A DNA stretch of 64,000 nt. It comes from Pyxicephalus adspersus. Lineage: Eukaryota; Chordata; Amphibia; Anura; Pyxicephalidae. The position numbers and the translations under genes are program-made. The stretch is from the NCBI RefSeq assembly GCF_032062135.1, contig NC_092859.1, positions 110,825,058-110,889,057 on the forward strand. The letters run 5' to 3'. The first letter of the stretch is position 1; each line of letters begins with the position of its first letter. Positions 37,560-47,333 of the stretch are shown here, piece after piece. The notes under the pieces are model-generated. The model saw only the letters and a list, made by a program, of their open reading frames with translations, ran no database searches and had not been told where the DNA came from.

Positions 37560-38610
37560 ATGATATGGGTATCAGATTTATAAAATCTTGTGAAAATACA
37601 ACATTGGGGTTGCAGTGTTAAAAGCAAGTGCACCTTGGACTCCTAAATTAAAAATGCAAATTGGGGACCCCCGGGGCCACTTACATAGAAAGGAGCATTG
37701 GGGGAAGGACCCCTAAATTTATACTTATCTCTCACAAATCTATAACTGTCATACTATGTTACCCCGTCTGCTTCTCTTTTCCCTAGAACGGTGGGGTGTA
37801 CAAAGCAGAAAGTGTAGGTGCAGTGGAGGGGGGATGCGGCAGGACACTTTTCACACTAAAATTTCATTACTATGGCAAAGGCACTGCCCTGTTACACATT
37901 ACTGCCCACTTCTAATGGGGAGATGTAGGAAACTGAAAACGTATGGGGAACATCTGTGGATAACACCCCCTAAAGTTTTATCACAATGGCATCATTAGAA
38001 CATAAAAAAATCTGTCCATCAAAACAAATGTGGGGTTTAGGTACTGGTAGGGTGTGGGGTAAAGCCCACTGGTGTGGGGTAAAGTCATGGGTAACGGCAG
38101 CATGTTTTGATGGGGAAAGTTTATGTAATGATACCATGGAGATGAAAGCTTGGAGAGTGTTAGCCACAAGTGTCCCCCACTTGCACCTATGATTCTGCTT
38201 ACCTGCACCTCTGTTCTAGAGAAATTAGAGTTCATGTTAGAGAAGTGGACAGTTTGATGGGCAGAGGTTTTTATGTTCTAATGATGCCATGCTAATGAAA
38301 TTTTAGGAGTTTTTACATCTGTTGCCCATTTGCACCTACATTTTCAGTTTCCTGCACCTCCCCATCCCACATAAAAGAAAGAGGTTCAAAGAAGAGAAGC
38401 AGAAAGGGCAGCATAGTATTACAATTATAGTTTGGTGAATGGTAGGTAAAATATTTAGGGGCCGCACCCCAATGCTTCTTGCTATGTATGTGGCCCCAGG
38501 GGTCCTTAATTTGCATTTTCAATTTTGGGTTCCATAAAACAGCAACCCAAATCTTAAATTTCCACAAGTTTTTAAACTTGTGATCCCCATATTTTGAAAT
38601 TCTTGAAATT
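37560..38610. repeat. Approx. 1-kb imperfect palindrome (foldback-like)
   Basis: The left arm contains AAAAATGCAAATTGGGGACC (37649), then GGGCCACTTACATAG, AGCATTGGGG, TCATACTATGTTACC and GTCTGCTTCTCTTTTCC. The same words occur in reverse complement and reverse order between about 38520 and 38375. Further in, CAATGGCATCATTAGAACAT (37984) is mirrored by ATGTTCTAATGATGCCATG (about 38273). The centre is near 38085, beside a short direct repeat of GTGTGGGGTAAAG. Arms are roughly 450-500 bp with indels. It may be a separate foldback element or the core of the surrounding insertion. Confidence 0.8.
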
Positions 38611-38723
38611 AAAAAAAAGGAAATGTTGGTTATTAGTAGCTATGAAAGTCCCCTGTGTACTTAAAATTTAGGTAATTACAACCAAAAATTTAGGAGATCT
38701 AAGAGATTGAACGCAATGAGTTG

Positions 38724-39223
38724 TTAGGCTGCAGAACATGACAAGCAGATTTCACACACACAGCTATCACACTGAGGGTGGATAAATTTCACAAGCAGTT
38801 TTTGTTTTTGGCAGTGATGAGAGGAGGGCACTGGCTGTCCTACCCTCATCTGCGATCACATGCATGATGCTCTTTGTGTTACCTAGGCATAGCGCTAGGT
38901 GACATCTGAAAGTAGGCTTAATTCACACTGGCAGTAAGGTTGCATTTGCTGCATTTACCCCTCACTTTCCTCTCGCCAGGAACCACCACTGCTTGAAAAA
39001 CTGCTAGGCCTGAAAAGCCCAGCACTTACCGCCTGTTAACAATCCAAGGTGCCTTGCACATACCACCTGTTACCAATCCCAGGTGCCCAGCACTTACCGC
39101 CTGTTACCAATCCCAGGTGCCAAGCAATTATCACGGGTTACCAATCTCAAGTGCCCAGCAATTGCCAAAAAAAGTAGTCACTCAGGAGTGACATTTTTTA
39201 TTGCCAATGTGAACTAAGCCTAA
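38724..39223 (+). mobile_element. TTAGGCT-ended element with 34-bp minisatellite, copy A
   Basis: Runs from TTAGGCTGCAGAACATG to GTGAACTAAGCCTAA, so both ends carry TTAGGCT inverted. An inverted copy is at 44705-45204, and the two correspond throughout (for example GATCACATGCATGATGCTCT and CTCGCCAGGAACCACCACTG). An internal TAGGCTTAATTCACACTGGC (38914) resembles the right terminus, so the element may be composite. It has no coding sequence. It lies within the nested hAT-like insertion. Confidence 0.75.
39022..39166 (+). repeat. Diverged 34-bp minisatellite in copy A
   Basis: Units start at 39022, 39056, 39090 and 39124, each of the form GCACTTACCGCCTGTTACCA followed by ATCCCAGGTGCC. They differ from one another by several bases, unlike the near-identical units of copy B. 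Confidence 0.9.
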
Positions 39224-39802
39224 TTTGATAAGCCTCATTGATCACAATATTACACTACTACAAGGGATTACACTATTAAAACATGGAACTCTAGGGAGTT
39301 GGATTAAAATACACAGCACTGTACTGTTGGAGTATAATACAAAAAATGGAAAAAATTGTACATTCTAACAAGCCAGGCATTAGAAAGTTGGAACAAAGTA
39401 TAGGGGGTAGGCAGAACACTGACAATAGCAGGGGTTACTGGATAAATATGGCATAAATAACTAGGAGCGCCATATTTGCTGTGTCTAGCCCCGCCCACTT
39501 TTTTTACCACCCTGCCACAGTTCCCCCCATCTGGCTGAAAAAATTTTCTGGAGAGAACCCTAGTGTACCACTATCCTTCTTTTCCCAGCCAGCCTTTTCA
39601 GGCCTAAATGGAGAAATGGCTAAATAAAACTTGGTGTTTCCCTGGAAAGAGAAAGTATAAGAAAACTTAGAATTAAAGAGGCCAAATGTAAAAAGTCATT
39701 TACTTTGCTAATAATGTTAGTTTTGTTGCTGAAAATAATAAAAAAAATAACGCGAATCTTGGGAGTAAAGGACAACCAGGCACATCACACCAGTAACTTC
39801 AG

Positions 39803-41080
39803 ATGTTAGTGGAGGATGTTCTAGAAGATTTTGAAATTAAAAAGGAACAGATTCTATGTATTATGACAGATAATGCTTCTAATATAATGCGCACAATTGA
39901 GAAAATGAATAAAGTAGATAAAGAAAGTGACATACAGATATTAGAGGAAGACAGTTCTGCAAGTATTGGAGAAAGTGAAAGCAAAGAGAATAGTGACATT
40001 TTGGATAACATTGTTGAAGAAGCATCTAAGCATACTACTATTCAACATATGTGTTGTGCTGTGCAACTTGCAATAAGAGATGGACTGAAAGATCGTCATG
40101 CAGCTACTCTAATTGGCAAATTGAGGAAAGTAACTGTTGCAGCAAGGGCCCCTAAAACATTTTGAAAAGACGTGCAGGAAAAGGAGCCATTTTGGATCAC
40201 ACAATACACTGGGGAAGCACTTTTTTGATAGTAAAGCGTTTGCTTTAACTAAAAGACTTTCTTGAAGAACTGGACAATGAAAATGTTTTTTTTTTTTTGT
40301 TTTTTTTAACTGAAAGCCAGTGGACAAAAGTACAAGCTCTGGAAAATATTCTTTCTAACCCTCTTTACTTTCACAAGAGTTTGCAATCTGAAGATTTAAC
40401 ACCTGGTAAATTCTTCTTGAAATGAAGGAGCTTGATATATTGCCTGAACAAAAGTGGAGGGTTAATAGCTGATGGCACTGTATCTTCAATGAGGAAAAGA
40501 GAGAATCTCTTACTGGATAATCAAATCTTGTTAGCTGCTATTTATGTTGATCCAATGAGCCAAATTTTGTTGAGCGATGACCAGACTGATACTGCAAAAA
40601 AGGCCCTCTATGATGTAGCAGTTGGCATGAAGGGATTACTACTAGAAACACCATAACTGGATGAAGCTATAAGCACTGGTAACTCAGAATCATCCTCTTC
40701 AAATGAAGAATTGGACTGATTCCTACTTGGACAAAATGGAACTTTCAACAGTAAAGCAACTTTGCATATAGGTGAAAGATAAAAGACCAGAAAATGTCCA
40801 AATAAAGAGATTCCAGCAGGAGTTTTTAAAGAGTTAAAAGAAGTAGAAAAGTATGATCGCTCATCAAAACTGACTGAAGAAGAAGCCATCCTTGTTTATC
40901 CCGAGATTATTAGTGATATGGCTAGAGCCGTAACAGCAATTCCACCCAGCCAAGTCAGTGTTGAAAGACTATTTTCAGCTCTAAAAATAATCAAGTAAGA
41001 TTTAGGAGCTTCTATGAAAGAGGATCTGGCAGAAGCATTTCTGTTTCTTAGAACAACACTACATTTAGTTTTGGATTGCA
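39803..41080 (+). pseudogene. hAT transposase catalytic and dimerisation remnant
   Basis: This is the C-terminal part of the transposase whose BED finger is at 36724. The first frame (39803-40165) has CIMTDNASN, whose Asp (about 39869) matches the second catalytic acidic residue of hAT transposases, and HMCCAVQLAI, matching the conserved stretch before the insertion domain. After a frame change near 40165 and a T-rich run, 40432-40656 continues (LLDNQILLAAIYVDP). The final segment (about 40860-41080) has SVERLFSALKII, the hallmark of the hAT C-terminal dimerisation domain, followed by an in-frame TAA at 40996-40998. Multiple stops and frameshifts, and apparent loss of the region between BED and catalytic core, mean it is dead. 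Confidence 0.88.
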
Positions 41081-41424
41081 TTTACCAGCTATTCTACTCT
41101 ACAACTATATTCCAAGTTTAATATATAAACTGTTTTAGGTTTTCCAGCTTTTGTTTTTGTTCATGTAGTTAAGCTTTGTTTTTGTTTTAAAACTACCAAA
41201 GAATGTGGTTCAAATTTTTAAACTGGTAAAGTTCCTGTTCCTGATTTTAAACTGAACAATACAGTAGAGCCAGTAGTTCTGTGGTAAATGGCGTGTATGT
41301 AGCCTTCCTTCAACCAACGGGGAAAATAAATTAGCATATTAAATACAGAGGCGTCGGAGGTACCAGAAACTGAGGAGTCGGAGTCAAAGGATATATCTAC
41401 CGATTCCACAGCCCTGATTTCATT

Positions 41425-43437
41425 CATGGCTATCATATTCATCACAGGTTTCAATGAAACACATTTTTTAAACGTTGTTTTACAACTTGGGTTTAGATGA
41501 ATATTTAAAAAGTACTTTTGTATCTGTATATGTAAAACATAAAATCTTTATATATCAGAAAAAGTACAAAATACTCACTTTACATTTTTTTTTACACAAT
41601 ACAGTATCCTACTGAACAGACAATTCATTGTCTGCTTCGTCTCTCATTAAATATATTCATATTGCTAGTTATTTTACTAGCTGTTGTGCACAAATCCACT
41701 GTAAACTCTATTAAAATAAAATAAAAACATACATGCAAAGCAAATTCAAATGCTTTAGGATTGTTAGTAAAGATTGATATGAACAACATCTATGCTGCCT
41801 TTAAATCACCCGGTCTTCTTTGCACATTAGACATCTTATCGCCTATTTTCTCCAAGCAGGATCCCCGTGGTGGCCAGGCTAAGGAAATGAAGCATGGGGA
41901 CTGCAGTCCTGTTGTTTTTAATAGATGTGCCTAATGGACTCTGAAATAAAACTCAAGATATTGCTACAGAATCTGAGTCACTGTTCACGAACATGTAATA
42001 CAAACAGCATATATTACAAGAAAGGGAACCCCAACAGCTCTAAATTGCCACAATATGGAGGGTATTGATAATTTAAACAAATAACTCAAACATTTTATTA
42101 ATAAAGTAATATTTAATAGGGAAGTGTTGAATTTTTGGGCCTACTTATACCGCCAAGAATACCTCCATCACATTTATGGGAGAATGTAAAACACATGTAA
42201 ATAATAAAAAGAGAAATATTAAAATATTGATTAAATAAAAGCTCAAAAAAATACACAATTTAAATAAATAGCAATGCTCCATAAAAGTCCCTATTGAATC
42301 TAAACACAGCAAATGCAATAAGCAAAATATCCATTTTAATCCATGACTGAAAGGAATAAATAAATAGGATTGCACCTAAGATATAAATGAAAAATTGTCA
42401 ATCACACTGTCATTTTTCAGCATTACCCAAACTCATCCAATAAATAAAACCTTGGTAACTGCATTTTTATAGCTGCTTAACTCCCCATTTTAATTGTATA
42501 TTTCTTTCAAATTCTTGCAGCTTGGTGAGTTTTTCAGGTGGCATGTCAGTCTATTCATGTGATAACACTTTACATGACCTAGTGAGGCACAGCTGTGAAC
42601 CATGTTTGCCCTTGGACATCCCATAACCACATTCCCATTCACCCAAGATCCAGAACAAGCTGTCAAATTTCATTCTGCTGCCACAGTACTGAGAACATTA
42701 GCTTTAGGATGGATTTTGAAGTATGTTGGAGACAACCACATCCCTCTGAATAATGAAGAAAATGACAATGACATGCCAAGTGTGATACAACATTGTGCTT
42801 CCCCTGTCAGCACTGCAGGGGGGGGCTGCTGGGAGGCTTGAAAAATAGAAAACAAAGTAGTGTTTTGAACATGAGAGCAGACACGAGGAAGCAAAGAAAC
42901 AGGTCCTAGGAATCAGCAGTCCTTTTGTGATATATAATAAAGATCACTGATGAGCTGTGACAGAGACCCTTTCAGCAAGCAGTCCAGAAAAGAACATTTT
43001 TACAACAAATGTGCCTGCACATTCAGATATTTATTTTCCAAAACACTAATGTTGAGAAAAATATTTCACATTGAAACATAAAATGTAATATTTTACTGTA
43101 ATGCATTAAAAACTCAATTTTCTATAATTGCTAAGAAAGCCATTTTTGTAATCCCAGAACATAATCAAGATTTTATGCATAACCCATAGACTGCCTTGAA
43201 TGCTTATGCTAGTAAATCTTTACTTCCAATACCTAAGCTATATACTCTTACTAATACAAACCATACAAAAAGCAGGGGAAACAAATCACAAACAGAAAAT
43301 GCATCAAAATTGTCACAATCAAAGTAGTTTCAATGTAAACCAAAATATAACCTGATTCCAACCAGCTGTGCAAAAAGACTGCTGTTACTACATATAAAAA
43401 TAAATTCTGGTCCTAATGATGTTATGGCAATGGACAT
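41425..43437. other. Unassigned non-coding DNA
   Basis: AT-rich with no recognised repeat. A plus-strand frame at 42602-42841 is open but lacks splice sites or any recognisable motif. Confidence 0.55.
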
Positions 43438-43560
43438 TGGGCCTGATTTATTAAAGATCCTGGAATGGATTTGGTCCAAGATTTAAAACATATGCCTGTT
43501 AATAACAAATGCTTTTTAATAATTCTATTCCAAGATAGCTGGATTACCCAGGTTCTCCCA
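43438..43560. mobile_element. GGGCCTGATTTATTAAA-type MITE, fragment 1
   Basis: Begins TGGGCCTGATTTATTAAAG and ends in GCTGGATTACCCAGGTTC, words shared with the copies at 45209 and 45605. The right terminus is lost. Confidence 0.6.
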
Positions 43561-43588
43561 TAGTAGTCATTCTTTAGTGTTTTTAAGC

Positions 43589-43722
43589 GTTCTGGGCAGG
43601 GTCTTCTCTTTCTCCTGTGTCACTGTCTGTACCTGTCTGTCCTTTGTAACCCCTATTTAATGTACAGTGCTGTCTAATATGTTGGCACTAAAAAAAATCC
43701 TGATAATTAATAATAATAATAG
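43589..43722 (+). mobile_element. LINE-like 3' tail, copy 2
   Basis: Contains CTGTGTCACTGTCTGTACCT, then TAATGTACAGTGCTG and ATGTTGGCACTA, ending in TAATAATAATAAT. It is the same tail as at 23788 and 58473. It follows the MITE fragment by about 30 bp and may have inserted in or beside it. Confidence 0.75.
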
Positions 43723-44704
43723 TGATGCATCCCAGACATACGCAGGTATTAGACAATACCTGATATCAAGTGCAGATCTTCAAAAATGTAAGGGAACTGT
43801 GAGCAGAGGGAAAGGTTTATACTACTACATGAAAGACTCCTAATATTCTGCTATATGAATTTGACCAGCGAAAACAATAAGGAAATGGTTAGATTTGGAA
43901 AGAGTTTAGTTTATAACCATTATCATATTTTAATATTGTCTGTGAATAAGTTAGAGAACTTTTTCCTCGCTTTTTATGTTGATCACTGAAATTTATAGGT
44001 TTGGATAGAGTGGGGAAGTGTTAAAAATAGTATGACAAAGGTTTGCAGTTGAATGATATTCCTAGAAGTGTTTGTAACATGATTTGGCATTGTTGGAAGA
44101 TTGATTACAGCAGTGGAAACAGCAATTCAGTGTTTCAAGGAAAACACTTGAGTAAAATATGGAGAATAAAGTGTTAGCTAGAAGTACAGAATACAGGCAT
44201 TCCTCCCTGATTGACCAAATTCCATTTCTAGTTAGGTTTTTAAGTGAATTGGTTAAGTGAGGTGCACAAAAGTACCAGTCCCAGTCTAGCTGTGAATGTG
44301 CTCTGTAATGAGGAATAGTGCTGTAAGTCGAAAGGCTTGATGAAGAGACACCACTCTATAGTACAGTGTACCTATCAGAGAACTGGTCGTAAGTTTGATC
44401 GTTCATTAAACAGGTAAGTTGGCAAATGAGGAGTAAAAAGATTTGGGAGTGCTTATTTCCTATGACTGCAAAATAAGCTACTGGTGTGGCCTGGTGAAAG
44501 CAAATCAAATGCTGGGATGCATCACTAAAGGGTTAACAAAAAAAGATTTCAAAGTTTACATTCTGTGTCACTACTGGGTAGATATCTTCTACAAATAGGA
44601 AAACCAGAAGACATAATAATAAGAAATTATTTCGAAGTCTAACTTTAGTCACCTAAAATTTCTCAGTGTTTATTGTCTTAACACATCACATATTTTAGCA
44701 GTTA
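43723..44704. other. Unassigned, with possible MITE remnant
   Basis: Between about 44195 and 44425, ACAGGCATTCCTCC... and ...TTAAACAGGTAAGTTGGC contain words that resemble the GTAGTCC-type element at 60244, but no clear inverted ends could be fixed. The remainder is unassigned. Confidence 0.35.
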
Positions 44705-45204
44705 AAAAAAAATGCCCCTCCTGAGTGACTACTTGGCAACTGGGGGGTACCTGGGATTGGTAACCGGTGATAACTGCTAGGCACCTGGGATTGGTAACCG
44801 GTGATAACTGCTGGGCACCTGGGATTGGTAACCGGTGATAACTGCTGGGCACCTGGGATTGGTAACCGGTGATAACTGCTGGGCACCTGGGATTGGTAAC
44901 AGGCGGTAAGTGCTGGGCTTTTCAGAATTAGCAGTTTTTCAAGCAGCAGTGGTTCCTGGCGAGAGGTAGGTGAGGGGTAAACGCAGCAAACGCAAACTTA
45001 CTGTCAATGTGAATTCAGCCTAACTTCAGATGCTTAGCGCTATACCTAGTTAACACAAAGAGCATCATGCATGTGATCGCAGATGGGAACAGGACAGCCA
45101 GTGCCCTCCTCATCACTGCCAAAAACCAAAACTGCCTGTGAAATTTATCCACTCGCAGTATGATACCTGTGTGTGTAAAGTCTGCTTATCAGATATAGCC
45201 TAAC
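44705..45204 (-). mobile_element. TTAGGCT-ended element with 34-bp minisatellite, copy B
   Basis: Inverted relative of copy A (38724-39223). Reading in reverse, it starts GTTAGGCTATATCTGATAAG, continues through the shared GCATGATGCTCTTTGTGTTA and GCCAGGAACCACTGCTGCTT words, and runs into the 34-bp array. The far terminus of copy A (AACTAAGCCTAA) is missing; similarity stops at the A-run near 44705. Confidence 0.75.
44746..44915 (-). repeat. Homogeneous 34-bp minisatellite in copy B
   Basis: Units start at 44781, 44815, 44849 and 44883, with a partial one before. Consecutive units containing GGATTGGTAACCGGTGATAA are near-identical (one base differs in the first). Open frames across it give repeating Leu-Pro-Ile-Pro-Gly-type peptides on the minus strand, an artefact of the array. 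Confidence 0.95.
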
Positions 45205-45208
45205 TCAC

Positions 45209-45330
45209 TGGCCCTGATTTATTAATGCTCTCCAAGGCTGGAGAGAATACACTTTGATCAGTGAAGCTGGGTGATTAAGAAAACACTAAATAAATAAAGG
45301 TGTTTGCTGGATCACCCAGGTTCACTTGAT
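45209..45330. mobile_element. GGGCCTGATTTATTAAA-type MITE, fragment 2
   Basis: TGGCCCTGATTTATTAATGC, then CTCCAAGGCTGGAGAG and GGATCACCCAGGTTCACTTG, as in the full copy at 45605. It begins 5 bp after copy B of the minisatellite element and lacks its right end. Confidence 0.65.
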
Positions 45331-45604
45331 TTCAATTGAGCACATTGATCCCAATTTACACCCTGATGTGCATGGAATATAAATGGAGGATTCTGGGCCA
45401 TTGGGACAGGGTGAAGGATTTAAGCGGATTTATATTTAGAAAAAGGGCTTTGTATTCTAGCAACAAATTTTTCGGTTTAGATAGATATATATTATCTTCA
45501 TCATATAGAACACTGCATTAAACAACTCTCGTCTAAAATCCAGTGTCAAAAATACACATACATATTTTTATATAATCTGGAATAGGACCCTCTGCTTGAC
45601 ACAA

Positions 45605-45905
45605 TGGGCCTGATTTAATAAAACTCCCCAATGTTGGAAAAGATACACTTTCATCATTTAACTTGGGTGATCCAGAAAACCTGTAACAGATTTCTTAAAA
45701 CTCATTTATTATTTGTTAGCCCGTTTAGGGACAGCTAGTGACATGACTATGGACTTTGTCAAGTGCTGCGTATAATGTTGGCGCTATATAAATACTGGCT
45801 AATAATATTCCTGAACCAGGTCCATTCGGGGTTTTCTGGATCACCCAAGTTCACTGATGAAAGAGAATCTGCTCAGTCTTGGAGAGCTTTAAAAAATCAA
45901 GCCCA
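45605..45905. mobile_element. GGGCCTGATTTATTAAA-type MITE, full length
   Basis: The left arm TGGGCCTGATTTAATAAAAC...CTTTCATCATTTAACTTGGG pairs with the right arm ending CTTTAAAAAATCAAGCCCA over about 70 bp, giving a foldback structure. It carries a nested LINE-like tail (45722-45807). Two fragments of the same family lie within 2.2 kb to the left. Confidence 0.8.
45722..45807 (+). mobile_element. LINE-like 3' tail, copy 3 (nested)
   Basis: Contains GGGACAGCTAGTGACATGAC, TATGGACTTTGTCAAGTGCT and TGTTGGCGCTATATAAATAC, then a short AATAAT. This is the same tail variant as in the V-SINE-like element at 11455, and distinct upstream from the CACTGTCTGTATTCGTCTGT variant. It sits in the loop of the MITE, so it inserted later. 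Confidence 0.75.
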
Positions 45906-47256
45906 AGGAGTGAGGGTAAACAAAAACTCAAATTGTTTCCCTGATACAACAGAAAGGTCAGCACTTTTCTTGTAAAAGACAATGAAAAAACATATAAAAT
46001 AAGGAGCTGCAATGCTGGTAATAGCTATTAAATTTCCTATATCACAGGTACTGGATGAGGTACTCGGAAACCTCTGCCCTGGAAATATCCACTCCATTTC
46101 ATTTCCAATGATTAAATAAAAGTGGCTAATAAAACAGGCTGGCAGGGAAAATTTTAATGATGTACTAAACTAAACAAACAGTCGCATAACTTTATGAGCA
46201 ATGCTAATATCATAAAAATATAATTTGTGGAGGATAATCATAAAGAATAAGCAGTTTCAAGCAGGCCAGTTGACCTTTCCATTCCTGTAAATGTGGATGA
46301 GAACACAAATATTACTTTAATGTTGTCTGGTCGATTTGTTTAATAATAGGGACACAAACATAACATTGTTTTACCCAGTCTTTTGTATGAAATCCAATTA
46401 GACCTACAGTAAGGTAAAAAACTGGTATGATACATACTAGTTACAAGCATTCATGATACTAACAGATTATACTCTTTCCCCATGTATGATAGAAGAACAA
46501 TAATCGATTTTACTTGGAATTGGTTTAATTGAAAATTTTCAGACCTCACTTTGAATGACCTCACTAACTGATCTCCACACTGCTAATACTTTGAACAACA
46601 TAATATTTTTCTTATTCCACTTTTTTGTAAAGAAATAACACAAATGTGATATATTTTTCTTCATATTTTTATTTGGAATATATTGTGCAGTGTGTTCCCA
46701 ATGCATTTGCATGTATGGAAATGAAAATCTATTTTAAGGATTTTGAGCTTTATTCACTTTTAAACACACTGCTATTATTCTGAAATCAACTGTATATATA
46801 AAAGACCTCATATGTACAATAATTCGGTGTAACCCCTTCATAAGAGTCTGACAGCCTCTTTAGTGATCCATGTAATCTGTTTTTCATAAACAAAATATTA
46901 CAAGAAATGACATGTTTTATTTATTATTATCACTGTTAAGTGTCATCACTTTGGAGACTACACTCCTTCTGTCACTGGGACAAACTGGAGATAGGGATGG
47001 CTGAACCACCAAGTCTAAGATAAAACAGGAAGCAAGGGGAATCTCTGCAATAAAACCCCACACAGGTTTCCCTTCTCCACTCTACCTTAAAGTTAAACTC
47101 TAACACTACACACACTTATTTTTACGGTTTTAAAACCTTATTTAATTCACAATACATTTGAAATGTTTTTCCTAATTTAGAAGCTCTACTGTAAGCTTTG
47201 GTGTGTGCTGCCAGAATGTACACCAAGAGCAGCACTTTAAATTCCTCATTGCATTG
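45906..47256. other. Unassigned non-coding DNA
   Basis: No gene or repeat. The 46140-46300 segment is of mixed composition and might be conserved regulatory DNA, which is untested. Confidence 0.5.
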
Positions 47257-47333
47257 AAGATTGTGAGCTCTTCAGGGTATTCATTTGCACTGCGTAATAT
47301 GTTGGCACTATATAAATCCTGTTTATTAATACC
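47257..47333 (+). mobile_element. LINE-like 3' tail, copy 4
   Basis: AGATTGTGAGCTCTTCAGGG, then GCACTGCGTAATATGTTGGC and ACTATATAAATCCTGTTTAT. The middle of the usual tail is deleted. Confidence 0.7.

Larger units (their letters stand above)
37136..39560. mobile_element. Nested hAT-like insertion (GTTCTCCCCAG termini)
   Basis: The left end GTTCTCCCCAGACCGTTTTT and the right end GAAAAAATTTTCTGGAGAGAAC are inverted repeats. The flanking 8-mers TAGTGTGC (37128-37135) and TAGTGTAC (39561-39568) match at 7 of 8, fitting a hAT-type duplication. A 155-bp relative with the same termini is at 55196-55350. No transposase was recognised inside; the interior is occupied by a long palindrome and a minisatellite element. 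It splits the host hAT element, so it is younger than that element. Confidence 0.75.
35697..41416 (+). mobile_element. Decayed hAT element with BED-type transposase
   Basis: The right end inverted reads CAGGGCTGTGGAATCGGTAG, and the left end is a diverged CAGGGTACCTGGAGTCGGAG. Subterminal GGAGTCGGAG / ACCGACTCC words occur at both ends. Flanking 8-mers are ATTTCAAC (35689-35696) and ATTTCATT (41417-41424), 6 of 8 matching, consistent with an old hAT 8-bp duplication. Inside on the plus strand lie a BED finger (36724-37086) and hAT catalytic and dimerisation segments (39803-41080). A 2.4-kb nested insertion separates them; without it the element would be about 3.3 kb, a usual autonomous hAT size. 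Confidence 0.85.

Noticed and set aside
44670..44886. Repeating-peptide frames (Leu-Pro-Ile-Pro-Gly units) and resemblance to a spaced repeat array
   Set aside because: Direct translation of contiguous 34-bp tandem units. There are no unique spacers, so it is neither a repeat protein nor a CRISPR array.
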